In this document: positions 1 through 9,654 of the stretch, piece after piece
Position numbering within the stretch: the first letter of the stretch is position 1
Layout of the letters: every line of letters begins with the position of its first letter
Assembly (NCBI GenBank): GCA_003215545.1
Contig: QCKF01000009.1
Location: 1 to 49,711, forward strand
Direction of reading: 5' to 3'
DNA length: 49,711 nt
Source: Prochlorococcus sp. AG-409-L14
GTDB lineage: Bacteria > Cyanobacteriota > Cyanobacteriia > PCC-6307 > Cyanobiaceae
Translations under genes and position numbers: made by a program
Notes under the pieces: generated by a model
Told to the model about the DNA's origin: nothing
What the model saw: only the letters and a program-made list of their open reading frames with translations
Databases searched by the model: none

Positions 1-856
1 TCACGAAGGAAATAGCAATGATATTACTTTTACAGTGAATGCATTAGAGCTAACAAAGGCCACAATACTCTGCAAAGAACTAATTCAAACTCTGGGAGGT
101 GAGCTTTATACACAAGGTGAAATGACCAAATTAAGTATTAGCGGTGCTGGAATTATGGGACGACCTGGTATAGCAGCAACACTATTCGATACTCTTTCTA
201 GAGCCGGTATAAATATTAGATTAATTGCAACTAGTGAGGTAAAAGTGAGTTGTGTTGTAGATGCAGCTCTTGGTGGAAAAGCACTTCGGGCAGCAAGTGA
301 AGCTTTCGAACTTAATGAAGATCAAATTACTATAAATCCAACAATACAAACTAATAATCATCCAGAAGTAAGAGGAGTTGCGTTAGATCCAAACCAAGCA
401 CAATTAAGCGTACGGAGAGTTCCAGATAAACCTGGAACAGCTGCTTCACTTTGTTCAATACTAGCGGAAGCAGGTATCAGTCTAGATGCTATTGTCCAAT
501 CAGAAAGACAGCACGATTGTGGTGGTCGTGATATTAGTTTTACACTAAAAAAGAACGAGAGAATACAAATCAATAAATTGCTAGCACCGTTATTAGCAAA
601 ATGGCCTGAAGCATGGCTAGAAGAAGGCGATTCAATTGCACGCATTAGCGCAGTAGGAGCAGGAATGCCTAGCACAATTGGAACTGCCGCAAAAATGTTT
701 AGAGCAATTGCGGATGAAGGTATAAATATTGTCATGATTGCCACTAGTGAGATACGCATTAGTTGCGTTGTAAAAGAAGAGGATGGGATTACTGCACTAA
801 AAGCAATACATTCTCACTTTGAACTCAATAAAAAAAGTAATGCTAAAAACTTATAG
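1..856 (+). CDS. lysC: Aspartate kinase, C-terminal regulatory part (5' truncated)
   Basis: This is the 3' part of an aspartate kinase gene. The frame is open from base 2, so the kinase domain lies outside the window and the GTG at 35 is not the real start. Aspartate kinase phosphorylates aspartate, the first step toward lysine, threonine, methionine and diaminopimelate. The visible 284 residues are ACT-domain sequence. The block MTKLSISGAGIMGRPGIAA with later IRLIATSEVKVSCVV is one ACT domain. A middle ACT has VPDKPGTAASLCSILAEAGI. A third repeats the first pattern (ISAVGAGMPSTIGTAAKMF, then IVMIATSEIRISCVV). With the truncated first domain this fits the duplicated four-ACT layout known for cyanobacterial aspartate kinases, which is normally feedback-regulated by lysine and/or threonine. 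asd and dapA of the same pathway lie 7-9 kb downstream on the other strand. It is convergent with the next gene. Confidence 0.95.
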   Translation, partial: HEGNSNDITFTVNALELTKATILCKELIQTLGGELYTQGEMTKLSISGAGIMGRPGIAATLFDTLSRAGINIRLIATSEVKVSCVVDAALGGKALRAASEAFELNEDQITINPTIQTNNHPEVRGVALDPNQAQLSVRRVPDKPGTAASLCSILAEAGISLDAIVQSERQHDCGGRDISFTLKKNERIQINKLLAPLLAKWPEAWLEEGDSIARISAVGAGMPSTIGTAAKMFRAIADEGINIVMIATSEIRISCVVKEEDGITALKAIHSHFELNKKSNAKNL

Positions 857-891
857 AAGTAACTAATCAAATAATAGTTTTGATCGGCATT

Positions 892-1416
892 CTATTCAAA
901 TCTATATAAAAAATCCTGTAATAGTTTTAAAATAAATCCAACTTCATTTTGATAAGTATAAGCCTCAAGTTCCTGCAAGGAGCCAACACTTTGAATCATA
1001 TGAATTGGAACATCAAATCCCATAGGTTTTACCGAACGCAAATCACCATTTAAATGTTGTAAAACGTGAATAAACTCATGCGATATTAATCTACAGTAAG
1101 TATCTGGCTGCATAAAACGTTGCGAAACGGTTATTACACCAATTCTCCCATATCTTGCCTCATAAGTAGCATCTTTATTTGCCATTTTTGGCTCTCCTTC
1201 TAAAATAGTAACTCCCATTTGCCTTCCAACTTTCAAAAGCTCAGAAACTAGATCTGGCCTATTGTCGCAATTTTCATTTGATTCAAACTGAGTATTTGAT
1301 AGTTCTACTTGGTTAACTTGCGATAATCTTGAAAAACTAGATTCAAATTCATTCAAATCGCCATCTACTACGATAGCTGTTGTAGATATTAAAAGAAAAG
1401 CTATTACAGATTTCAT
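892..1416 (-). CDS. Exported HExxH-motif protein, possible metalloprotease
   Basis: A 174-residue protein I cannot assign to a named family. It begins with a short hydrophobic segment (MKSVIAFLLISTTAIVV) that reads as a signal peptide or membrane anchor, so export to the periplasm or thylakoid lumen is inferred. Residues 113-117 are HEFIH followed by VLQH, a zincin-type HExxH motif in which two His bind zinc and the Glu is catalytic in known families. Cys50 and Cys108 could form a disulfide. A third zinc ligand is not obvious; candidates are the downstream Glu residues around LQELEAYTYQNE. It converges with lysC and lies 28 bp upstream of a leftward neighbour's end (uvrB). Substrate and function are unknown, and the motif could also be structural. 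Confidence 0.75.
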   Translation of the reverse strand: MKSVIAFLLISTTAIVVDGDLNEFESSFSRLSQVNQVELSNTQFESNENCDNRPDLVSELLKVGRQMGVTILEGEPKMANKDATYEARYGRIGVITVSQRFMQPDTYCRLISHEFIHVLQHLNGDLRSVKPMGFDVPIHMIQSVGSLQELEAYTYQNEVGFILKLLQDFLYRFE

Positions 1417-1444
1417 ATAGAGCAGTCAGTATAATTATCTAGAT

Positions 1445-3484
1445 TTATAATTGACGATTTAACTTCTCTCTTAAGGATTTGATCCTATCTCGCAAACTAG
1501 CTGCTTGCTCGAAATCTAGATTTTCAGCTGATAGCTTCATGTTTTGCTCAAGCTGATTTATAAGTTCTGGCAAACACTCTAATGCCATGGAATTGTCGGT
1601 TGAAGCATTCAAGGATGAAACAGCCTTGCCTGCAATTTCTATCAAATCTGTCTGATCCTCATTGTTCTGAAGTTTTCTAGAAAGCTCTAAAAATGAGAGA
1701 ATAGAATTATTAGAACTTTTACCTGCAGGTTTAGGAATTATTCCATGCTTTAAATTATATTCTTTTTGTATTTTACGTCTTCTTTCTGTCTCTTTTATCG
1801 CTCCATTCATAGAATCAGTCAAATTATCTGCATACAACAACGCACAACCATCAACATGTCTTGCAGCGCGTCCTATTGTCTGTATTAAAGAGCGCTCAGC
1901 TCTTAAAAAACCTTCCTTATCCGCATCAAGTATTATCACCAAAGAAACTTCAGGTAAATCTAAACCTTCTCGTAGAAGATTAACGCCAACTAATACATCA
2001 TATTCACCCATTCTAAGATCTTGAATAATTTCAATTCTTTCTATTGAATGAATTTCTGAATGTAAATAACGGACAGACACACGATTTTCAGAAAGATAAT
2101 CAGTTAGATCTTCAGCCATTCTTTTAGTTAATGTTGTAATCAAAACTCTTTCTTTTCGTTCTGATCTAACTTTAATCTCAGATAAAATATCATCAATTTG
2201 CCCAGACGTTGGCCTTACTTCAACTATTGGATCAAGCACACCTGTAGGTCGAATAACTTGTTCGACAATCTGATCCTCACTTATCCCTAATTCCCAATTA
2301 CCCGGAGTCGCACTAATAAAAATAGTCTGATGTGCTTTATCCCAAAATTCCTCACTTTTTAATGGGCGATTATCTGCAGCGCTTGGAAGACGAAATCCAT
2401 GATCAATTAACACATTTTTACGTGATTGATCTCCGTTATACATAGCTTGCAATTGTGAGCAAGTAACATGACTTTCATCAACGAGTAATAACCAATTATC
2501 AGGAAAATAATCAATCAAACACTCTGGAGGTGTCCCAGCTTTTCTACCTGCTAAATGTCTAGCATAATTCTCAACACCATTACAATAACCAACTTCCTTC
2601 AACATCTCTAAATCATATTTAGTTCGCTGTTCAAGTCTTTGCGCCTCCAAGAGCTTTCCATTGTCATTTAAATAGTCAAGACGATCTTTTAATTCTAAGG
2701 AAATTGCTTTAACTGCTATATCAAGACGATCTTTAGGCGTTACAAAATGCTTGGCAGGGTATATATTAATTGTATCTAAATCTTTTAGGATTTCACCAGT
2801 AATTGGATCAATATAACTTATTGCCTCAACCTCATCACCAAACAATTCGATTCTTACAAGACGATCTTCATATGCTGGTCCTATTTCTAGTACATCTCCC
2901 TTAAGACGAAAAGAACCTCTTGTTAAATTTAGATCATTTCTAAGATATTGATTATTTACTAATTCTCTCAATTGTAAACGTAAATCAATCTCCTCACCAA
3001 CTTTAAATTTAACAGCTGCTTTAAGATATTCACTGGGAATTCCTAAGCCATATATACAGCTAATTGAAGCAACAACAATAACATCTTCTCTCTCAAAAAG
3101 CGACCTAGTAGCTGAATGCCTAAGCATATCAATCTCTTCATTTATAGATGCTGTTTTAGCTATATATGTATCACTAATAGGAACATATGCCTCGGGCTGA
3201 TAATAATCATAATATGAAATAAAATATTCAACAGCATTCTCTGGAAAGAATTCTCTTAACTCATTACACAGTTGTGCTGCAAGGGTCTTATTATGCGCAA
3301 GAACCAAGGCAGGCCTTCTTGTACGCGCTATTACATTTGCAATAGTAAATGTCTTTCCAGTACCAGTCGCACCCAAAAGTGTCTGATAGCGCATGCCAGC
3401 ATTTACACCTTTGACCAAAGCCTCAATAGCCTGAGGCTGATCACCTTTAGGTAAATATGGAGCTTGAAGATGATAGTTAATCAT
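1445..3484 (-). CDS. uvrB: Excinuclease ABC subunit B
   Basis: UvrB is the damage-verifying helicase-like subunit of UvrABC nucleotide excision repair. It is loaded by UvrA and recruits UvrC for incision. The protein has about 679 residues, normal for the family. The Walker A motif GATGTGKT lies near residue 40 and is followed by the Tyr-rich beta-hairpin [10 protein letters not shown] that clamps DNA. The DEAD-box-like LLVDESH and helicase motif [11 protein letters not shown] are present, and the C-terminal UVR coiled coil ([20 protein letters not shown]) contacts UvrC. ATG 3484 is preferred over an in-frame TTG at 3493. I saw no LexA-type palindrome in the 83 bp upstream. Confidence 0.98.
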   Translation of the reverse strand: MINYHLQAPYLPKGDQPQAIEALVKGVNAGMRYQTLLGATGTGKTFTIANVIARTRRPALVLAHNKTLAAQLCNELREFFPENAVEYFISYYDYYQPEAYVPISDTYIAKTASINEEIDMLRHSATRSLFEREDVIVVASISCIYGLGIPSEYLKAAVKFKVGEEIDLRLQLRELVNNQYLRNDLNLTRGSFRLKGDVLEIGPAYEDRLVRIELFGDEVEAISYIDPITGEILKDLDTINIYPAKHFVTPKDRLDIAVKAISLELKDRLDYLNDNGKLLEAQRLEQRTKYDLEMLKEVGYCNGVENYARHLAGRKAGTPPECLIDYFPDNWLLLVDESHVTCSQLQAMYNGDQSRKNVLIDHGFRLPSAADNRPLKSEEFWDKAHQTIFISATPGNWELGISEDQIVEQVIRPTGVLDPIVEVRPTSGQIDDILSEIKVRSERKERVLITTLTKRMAEDLTDYLSENRVSVRYLHSEIHSIERIEIIQDLRMGEYDVLVGVNLLREGLDLPEVSLVIILDADKEGFLRAERSLIQTIGRAARHVDGCALLYADNLTDSMNGAIKETERRRKIQKEYNLKHGIIPKPAGKSSNNSILSFLELSRKLQNNEDQTDLIEIAGKAVSSLNASTDNSMALECLPELINQLEQNMKLSAENLDFEQAASLRDRIKSLREKLNRQL

Positions 3485-3567
3485 ATTAATCAATATTAGT
3501 TAATCGAGGGCAGGAGATAAAATCTAAAATTTTTAAGAAAATAAGAGTCTCAAAATAAGCAAATAAA

Positions 3568-4386
3568 TTAATAATTATGATTTCTTAAAAGCTGGTCCGA
3601 AAATTTACAAATAGCTTCTTTTAGTCTTCGAATTTCGGCGATCATTGCCAGCTCATCATTTAGTCGATTAACTGCTGATCCAACACCAGCACCATTTGCA
3701 CCTGCTGCGATTGCCATTGGAACAGTTACTGAAGAAAGTCCTGATGCACATATAACTTGATTATTTAATTTAGCCTTAGTTAAAGCGTCAGTAATTGTAT
3801 GTGTAGCTGCCAAGGTAGGTGCAGCCTTTTCAATTAAGCCCAAAACACCTGCATTAATAGGACTAGAACTAGTGCCACCTTCAGTCTGTATAAAATCTGC
3901 ACCTTCATGAACCAAATCCAAGGCCAATTTTGCTTGCTTATCTAATGGCAAAATATGTGGAACAGTAACAGATAAAACAACATCAGGCAACAGAGATCTA
4001 GTTTCCTTAGTTAATGCTAAGACTTCTTCAGCTCTAAAAAATCTTCCTTTTGGATAAAAAGAATCATAATTGCCAATTTCAACCATAGATGCACCCGCTT
4101 TTACCGCTGCTGGGAAAAGATGAGGTTCAACTGCACTAGCACAGATAGATAATCCTGAAGATTCAGAAGCAAGCTGAACTAGAGCTGGATCACAAGCAAC
4201 ATCCAACAAATCAGCTCCACCAAGAGCTGCTGCCCTTGAAATTCTGGCTACTGAAGTTCTGTCAAAATTACTTAACCCAGCAATAACCTTGAGAAGGCGA
4301 TGCTCCTGAAGAGCTTCTTGAACTTGTTCTGACAAATGGTGCTGGCGCTTCATCAAATCCACTTTCGAATAAGTAGATTCTCCCAT
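3568..4386 (-). CDS. ycf23: DUF561 / Ycf23 family protein
   Basis: A 272-residue protein of the DUF561 (Ycf23) family, found in cyanobacteria and in the plastid genomes of some algae. Its biochemical role is not established. The sequence looks like a TIM barrel: repeated beta-strand/glycine segments such as LLKVIAGLSNF, AALGGADLLDVACDP, SVTVPHILPLDKQ, GADFIQTEGGTSS and VICASGLSSVTVPMAIAAGA, the last resembling a phosphate-binding loop seen in barrel enzymes. The start is uncertain: ATG 4386 leaves only 32 bp to the divergent tilS, while ATG 4353 (MKRQHHLSEQVQ) leaves more promoter space. It is followed by uvrB on the same strand after 83 bp. Confidence 0.9.
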   Translation of the reverse strand: MGESTYSKVDLMKRQHHLSEQVQEALQEHRLLKVIAGLSNFDRTSVARISRAAALGGADLLDVACDPALVQLASESSGLSICASAVEPHLFPAAVKAGASMVEIGNYDSFYPKGRFFRAEEVLALTKETRSLLPDVVLSVTVPHILPLDKQAKLALDLVHEGADFIQTEGGTSSSPINAGVLGLIEKAAPTLAATHTITDALTKAKLNNQVICASGLSSVTVPMAIAAGANGAGVGSAVNRLNDELAMIAEIRRLKEAICKFSDQLLRNHNY

Positions 4387-4418
4387 CCAATAAGCAGTTT
4401 TGCTATGACTTAAAACAA

Positions 4419-5456
4419 ATGACGAATCAAAATAGGTTAATCAACCCATCAATGACTATCAAAATGGACTGGAGTCATTGGCATCTCGAGTTGCACAAAA
4501 GATTGCAAGCAAACCCGCTTTTATTACCACAAGGAGAAAGTCTTTTACTATCTATTTCTGGGGGACAAGACTCTATGGCCTTGTTAAAGTTAACAATGGA
4601 CCTACAAAGAATTTATAAGTGGAGGCTATATGTATGGCATGGTAATCATAAATGGCATCAAGATTCTGATCAAATCTGCTCAGAATTAGAATCTTGGTGC
4701 AAGTCCAGGAGGCTAAGTTTCTTCTCTAATGTAACTAATCAAAAAGAGGTTAGTAACGAAGCAAAAGCAAGAGATTGGCGTTATAAATGCCTCACAGAAA
4801 TAGCGCAGAATATAATTAAAGAAAATCCGGAATATCCAAGCTTAAAAGTTTTGACTGGTCATACAGGTAGTGATCGGGCAGAAACATTTATACAAAATCT
4901 CTCCAGAGGGGCAGATTTAAAAGGTTTAAGCAGTCAAAGAGAAATAAGAGTTCTGTATGGTCCAATTGATTTAATCAGGCCATTATTAATTTTCAGTAGA
5001 AATGACACCTTGAAAATCTGCAAAGAAATGAATCTCCCTATTTGGCAAGACCCCACAAATGAAAGTCTAAAAATAAGCCGCAATAGAATAAGAAAGCAAG
5101 TATTACCTATTTTAGAAGAACTTCACCCTGGATGTAGTAGAAGAATTGCAGCACTTGGGGAGAGTCTAGTTAATTATGAAAATAATCAAGCAGAATTAAC
5201 CAAGCTTGCTTTGAAAGCTCTATATCACAGTGAAGGTTTATACCGAAAAGAGTTTAATAGACTTTCTATAAATACAAAAAGTATCCTTTTAGCATATTGG
5301 TTAAAAATATCAGGAGTGCCTGTTTTGACAAGAGCTCAACTTAAAGAATTAAGTATATCTATTGGGGAAGGAAAGCCTCCAGGGTCAAGGAATTTACAAA
5401 AAGGTTGGAGACTATTCTGGGGATCGGAATCAATCCAGCTGAAGCAAGAAAAATAA
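4419..5456 (+). CDS. tilS: tRNA(Ile)-lysidine synthase
   Basis: TilS attaches lysine to C34 of the CAU-anticodon tRNA-Ile, changing it to lysidine so that AUA is read as isoleucine. The PP-loop ATP-pyrophosphatase motif SGGQDSM is clear near residue 47. Further family blocks are VLTGHTGSDRAETFIQNLSRG, LIRPLLIFSRNDTLKIC and the tRNA-contacting WQDPTNESLKISRNRIRKQ. The length of 345 residues is normal. ATG 4419 gives a non-conserved leader; ATG 4464 (MDWSHWHLELHKR) is also plausible and would widen the 32-bp divergent promoter gap with ycf23. It converges with rnj. Confidence 0.95.
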   Translation: MTNQNRLINPSMTIKMDWSHWHLELHKRLQANPLLLPQGESLLLSISGGQDSMALLKLTMDLQRIYKWRLYVWHGNHKWHQDSDQICSELESWCKSRRLSFFSNVTNQKEVSNEAKARDWRYKCLTEIAQNIIKENPEYPSLKVLTGHTGSDRAETFIQNLSRGADLKGLSSQREIRVLYGPIDLIRPLLIFSRNDTLKICKEMNLPIWQDPTNESLKISRNRIRKQVLPILEELHPGCSRRIAALGESLVNYENNQAELTKLALKALYHSEGLYRKEFNRLSINTKSILLAYWLKISGVPVLTRAQLKELSISIGEGKPPGSRNLQKGWRLFWGSESIQLKQEK

Positions 5457-5492
5457 ACAACTAGGTTATTAGATTATGACTTAAAGAGAATT

Positions 5493-7472
5493 TCAAACAA
5501 CGGCTGATCTGCGACGTCTTGTCCTACCTACAGGCAAATCAGATTGAGCCTCTTCTTTTTGCTTAAGAGAAGATTTGTCTGCCATAGAGGACTCTACTTT
5601 CGCAACCTGCGATGAATTTTGAGGATTAGGATTACTGTACTGAGTAGTGTTTCTTGGTTTAGGAACTGAACGAGAAGCAGCTTCTTCATCAATTCTTGGT
5701 TTATATGCAGGAGTTCCACCAGGAGCAGGCTGAACCAAGCAAAGCATCAAAGGTTCAACTTGTAGTTCTCTTCTCATTCGACGGGCTAAACCAACTTCCA
5801 CTTCACGCTGGATTCCCATCCAATCAACCTCTGGAGCCTTGCCTCCAGTATGTCGAGCAAGTTGCTTCCAACGATTTTCTAAAACCCAAGCAATCTCTTT
5901 TTCAGTCCAAAGGGACATTTTTCGAGCATCTACAGTAGTAACTACTCCTCGCAAATTAACTCTTGGTGGTGCAACCATAACGCCATCAGTACTTATTGCA
6001 GCTAAGACAGTAACAACACCATCTTCAGCAAGTTGTTGCCTTTCTTTCAAAACTCGCGCATCAACTATTCCATTTCTTGATGCATCTAACAATTCAATTC
6101 CAGCCTTAACAGGATCACCTTTAGCAATGGAATCTTCTCGAAGTTCAACAACATCTCCATTATCAACAATAAGAATATTCTCCTCAGGAACGCCCATTGC
6201 TTGAGCACTCTTGCTATGACAAATCAACATTCTATGTTCACCATGAACTGGAACAAAATACTTCGGTTTGACTAAAGCCAACATTAATTTCTGATCCTCC
6301 TGAAAACCATGACCTGAAACATGAATACCTTTATCTTTGCCATAAACTACTTTTGCACCAAGCATCATCAATCGATCAATTGTATTTACTACAGAGATAG
6401 TATTTCCTGGTATTGGACTAGCTGAAAAAATAACAGTATCAGTAGTTTTTAACTGGACATGTTGATGCTCTCCACGCGAAATCCTACTAAGGGCAGCCAA
6501 AGGTTCACCCTGGCTACCTGTCATCAACAATAAAGTTTCTCGATCTGGTAAATCACGAATTTGTTTAATAGGTACAAATAAATCATCAGGGCATCTCATA
6601 TAGCCAATTTCCCGAGCCTTAGCAATCACATTAAGCATTGATCTACCTAATAATCCAACCTTTCGACCATTTTTAATAGCCAGCTCCAATATCATTGAAA
6701 CTCTATGGACTGAACTTGCAAATGTAGTCACAATTACTCGACCATTAGCTTCTGCTATATGCCGATCTAATGATGGGAAAACCGATCGCTCTGAAGGACA
6801 AAATCCTGGAACTTCAGCATTAGTAGAATCACTAAATAAGCATAAAACTCCTTTGTCACCATAATGAGCTAATCGGGAAAGATCAAAATGCTCACCATCT
6901 ACAGGTGTATGATCAAATTTAAAGTCTCCTGTAAAAACAACTGTTCCAACTGGAGTAGTGATAGCAAGTGAAAAACTATCCGCAATAGAGTGAGTATTCC
7001 GAATAAATTCTACAGAAAAATATTGTCCAACCTTAACTACATCTCTAGGAGAAACTGTTTGAATTGTTGTGCGGTCTGTAACTCCAGCCTCCTCCATCTT
7101 GCCCTGGAGCATTGACATGGCTAAACGAGGGCCATATATAACTGGAATATTGAAATGCTTTAAATGATGAGATATGCCACCTATATGGTCCTCATGGCCA
7201 TGGGTGACAATCATTCCTCTAATTCGACTTTGATTCTCCTTTAAGTAACTAGTATCAGGCATAACAACATTTACACCATGCATTCCATCGCTTGGAAATG
7301 CCAGGCCAGCATCAACAAGCATTATTTCGTTGTCATACTCAAAGACGCATGTGTTCTTTCCTATCTCATGCAACCCCCCCAAAGGTATTACACGTAAAGA
7401 AGGTGATTTGGTTTTTCTTTCCATAGTTCCTGTGCTACTTGGATTGTGAGAATTGACTGAACTAGACGTCAT
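5493..7472 (-). CDS. rnj: Ribonuclease J
   Basis: RNase J is a metallo-beta-lactamase/beta-CASP ribonuclease with 5'-3' exonuclease and endonuclease activity, used in mRNA decay and processing. The zinc-binding HxHxDH motif is present as THGHEDHIGG about 90 residues in. Later beta-lactamase residues occur in VVFTGDFKFDHTPVDG, and beta-CASP blocks are GSQGEPLAALSRISRGEH and FVPVHGEHRML. The 659 residues include a basic, low-complexity C-terminal tail that ends in RTRRRRSAVV. This tail is longer than in the Bacillus enzymes and may contact RNA or a partner; that is inference. It follows dapA by 82 bp on the same strand, and asd-dapA-rnj probably form one transcription unit. Confidence 0.97.
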   Translation of the reverse strand: MTSSSVNSHNPSSTGTMERKTKSPSLRVIPLGGLHEIGKNTCVFEYDNEIMLVDAGLAFPSDGMHGVNVVMPDTSYLKENQSRIRGMIVTHGHEDHIGGISHHLKHFNIPVIYGPRLAMSMLQGKMEEAGVTDRTTIQTVSPRDVVKVGQYFSVEFIRNTHSIADSFSLAITTPVGTVVFTGDFKFDHTPVDGEHFDLSRLAHYGDKGVLCLFSDSTNAEVPGFCPSERSVFPSLDRHIAEANGRVIVTTFASSVHRVSMILELAIKNGRKVGLLGRSMLNVIAKAREIGYMRCPDDLFVPIKQIRDLPDRETLLLMTGSQGEPLAALSRISRGEHQHVQLKTTDTVIFSASPIPGNTISVVNTIDRLMMLGAKVVYGKDKGIHVSGHGFQEDQKLMLALVKPKYFVPVHGEHRMLICHSKSAQAMGVPEENILIVDNGDVVELREDSIAKGDPVKAGIELLDASRNGIVDARVLKERQQLAEDGVVTVLAAISTDGVMVAPPRVNLRGVVTTVDARKMSLWTEKEIAWVLENRWKQLARHTGGKAPEVDWMGIQREVEVGLARRMRRELQVEPLMLCLVQPAPGGTPAYKPRIDEEAASRSVPKPRNTTQYSNPNPQNSSQVAKVESSMADKSSLKQKEEAQSDLPVGRTRRRRSAVV

Positions 7473-7554
7473 GGGAGAAATGTATAAAAACTAACCAAGG
7501 AGGTTTTATTGCTTATGCATTAATGCTAAAGCAAACCCTCAGGTAGCCGAGGCA

Positions 7555-8463
7555 TCAAGGCTGATTCAAGGCTTCCAAAAGATGAGATAGTTCTTGTTTC
7601 ATATGTTCATTAAGGGGTAACAAAGGACTCCTGGGAGGACCTACTGGCCAGCCTCTGAGCTCAAGAGCTGCTTTTATTGGAATTGGATTTGTGGTAGCGA
7701 ATAAAGCTTTAAAGAGCGGCTGTAATTGCTCATGGAGATCTAAAGCATGGGTGACTTGACCATTTATAAAGGAATCGATCATCGCCTTTACGCGAAGACC
7801 AACTATATGACTGGCCACACTAACCACACCTACTGCACCTACTGAAAGCATTGGTAATAACAATCCATCATCACCGCTATAAACAGCTAATTGAGACCCA
7901 CAATGAAGTCTTAACTGGGTAACTTCATCAGTTGTACCACTAGCAGCCTTAAAACTCACAATATTTGAACAGTCCATCAACCTTTCAACAGTAGTAGGTG
8001 CAAGTGAACATCCAGTACGACCAGGAATGTTGTAAAGCATCAAAGGTAAGTCAGGCGCCGAGGATGCAACAGCCTTGAAATGAGCTTCAAGGCCCTCCTG
8101 AGGTGGTTTGTTGTAATAAGGAACCACTACTAATGCCCCATCAACACCAACAGATTCAGCTTCCTTAGTGGCTTCTATAGCTTCTGCAGTGCTATTACTT
8201 CCAGTCCCTGCCAAAATCTTCACAGATGAGCCAACAGCATTGCGGACGGTTTTAATCAGCTCATGTTGCTCCTGCCAACTAAGAGTTGGGGACTCACCAG
8301 TAGTTCCACAAACAACTATTCCATCAGAACCATTCACAACCAAATGTCTTGCAAGGCGATCAGCCAATGCAAAATCAACACGTCCAGTCACATCAAAAGG
8401 TGTAACCATTGCTGTTAGCAAGCGTCCAAATGGGGCCGCTGGAAAATTGTTTGTATAATTCAT
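7555..8463 (-). CDS. dapA: 4-hydroxy-tetrahydrodipicolinate synthase
   Basis: DapA condenses pyruvate with aspartate semialdehyde, committing carbon to diaminopimelate and lysine. The 302 residues show the family blocks [16 protein letters not shown], the catalytic Tyr segment [11 protein letters not shown], and the Schiff-base lysine in [13 protein letters not shown]. The ATG overlaps the end of asd by 4 nt, so translational coupling is likely, and its substrate is the product of that upstream enzyme. rnj follows after 82 bp. Confidence 0.98.
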   Translation of the reverse strand: MNYTNNFPAAPFGRLLTAMVTPFDVTGRVDFALADRLARHLVVNGSDGIVVCGTTGESPTLSWQEQHELIKTVRNAVGSSVKILAGTGSNSTAEAIEATKEAESVGVDGALVVVPYYNKPPQEGLEAHFKAVASSAPDLPLMLYNIPGRTGCSLAPTTVERLMDCSNIVSFKAASGTTDEVTQLRLHCGSQLAVYSGDDGLLLPMLSVGAVGVVSVASHIVGLRVKAMIDSFINGQVTHALDLHEQLQPLFKALFATTNPIPIKAALELRGWPVGPPRSPLLPLNEHMKQELSHLLEALNQP

Positions 8464-9488
8464 GATGACAACAACAACTCAGCTATTTGGATAGCATTTA
8501 GAGCAGCACCTTTACGAATTTGGTCTCCACATAACCACAACTCGAGAGCATTTGGGTTACTTATATCCTGTCGAATACGTCCTACAGCAACTTGATCAAA
8601 ACCTGCCACATCATTGGGCATTGGGAACCTATTTGTTTTGAAATTTTCTATTAGTTCAACACCTTGAGCTGCAGACAAAGTTTGACGTGCTTTTTCAACA
8701 GGGAATGGGCTGACAAATTCAATATTAACTGCTTCAGAATGAGCCCTTAATACAGGAACACGTACACAAGTCGCAGAAAAAAGGAGATCTGGAAGACCCA
8801 ATATTTTTCTAGTTTCATTAACCATTTTCATTTCCTCTTCACAATAATTATTAGCTTGAAGAGGCGAGTTGTGAAGAAATAAATTGAAAGCCAAAGAATA
8901 AGGCAAAACTTTACTCATAGGATTTCTCCCCTCCAAGACATCTTTGGTTAAACCTTTTAATTCCTCCATCGCCTTTGCTCCAGCACCACTAGCAGATTGA
9001 TATGTTGAGACGACTACCCTTTTGATTGGAATCTTTAAGGACAAAGGAGACAAAATCAAAGTCAGCAAAATCGTTGTGCAATTAGGATTAGCTATTACGC
9101 CTTTGTGGTTAAAAGCCTCTTTGGGATTGACCTCTGGTACCACTAATGGAACAGAATCATCCATTCTAAAAGCACTTGAGTTATCGATCATTAATGCTCC
9201 AGCCGAATTAATCGCATCTCTCCATTTGCGAGAAACATTCCCTCCAGCTGAAGTAAATACAAGATCAACACCCTCAAAAGAATCTTGATCGACCTCATGA
9301 ACTTTTATCTTGCTTCCATTCCAGGAAATCAAACTGCCTGCAGAACGTGCTGAAGCAAGCAAACGTAAGTCACCTATAGGAAAGTTGCGCTCCAATAAAA
9401 GCTCTAAAAGCTCATGACCAACTGCTCCACTTGCGCCAAGAACAGCAACGTTCAGTGATCTATTTGGGAGAAGAGGTTTCGAGAACAA
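8460..9488 (-). CDS. asd: Aspartate-semialdehyde dehydrogenase
   Basis: Asd reduces aspartyl-phosphate (the lysC product) to aspartate semialdehyde with NADPH. The Rossmann motif [18 protein letters not shown] begins the conserved protein. The active-site Cys is in NPNCTTILL, and [17 protein letters not shown] is a family block. The frame is open up to a GTG at 9590, but that start adds 34 residues that do not look like the family and leaves only 64 bp to tig. I place the start at TTG 9488, giving about 342 residues, the usual size. No good ribosome-binding site supports either start, so this remains uncertain. The stop overlaps dapA by 4 nt. Confidence 0.93.
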   Translation of the reverse strand: MFSKPLLPNRSLNVAVLGASGAVGHELLELLLERNFPIGDLRLLASARSAGSLISWNGSKIKVHEVDQDSFEGVDLVFTSAGGNVSRKWRDAINSAGALMIDNSSAFRMDDSVPLVVPEVNPKEAFNHKGVIANPNCTTILLTLILSPLSLKIPIKRVVVSTYQSASGAGAKAMEELKGLTKDVLEGRNPMSKVLPYSLAFNLFLHNSPLQANNYCEEEMKMVNETRKILGLPDLLFSATCVRVPVLRAHSEAVNIEFVSPFPVEKARQTLSAAQGVELIENFKTNRFPMPNDVAGFDQVAVGRIRQDISNPNALELWLCGDQIRKGAALNAIQIAELLLSS

Positions 9489-9654
9489 ACGACTGGAGGA
9501 TCTAAGAAGTGAGAAGGAAAAAATATGACATACATCGCAGTTGCTTTTGAGAAAAGCAACAACCTGATGGTGTCTAAGACTTATAACCACAATACGATGC
9601 GGTAGTTTGCCAAGCTTTTCTTTAAGGTGATCAAGTGATTACATTGCTCAATCA

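Noticed and set aside
3485-3567. LexA/SOS box upstream of uvrB
   Set aside because: No convincing palindrome of the cyanobacterial LexA type could be read in the spacer.
8168-8458. 96-codon ORF antisense to dapA, and similar antisense ORFs in rnj (5839-6204), dnaB (33321-33713), thiG (21124-21420) and lysC (358-759)
   Set aside because: All are shadows of conserved genes with no independent coding signature.
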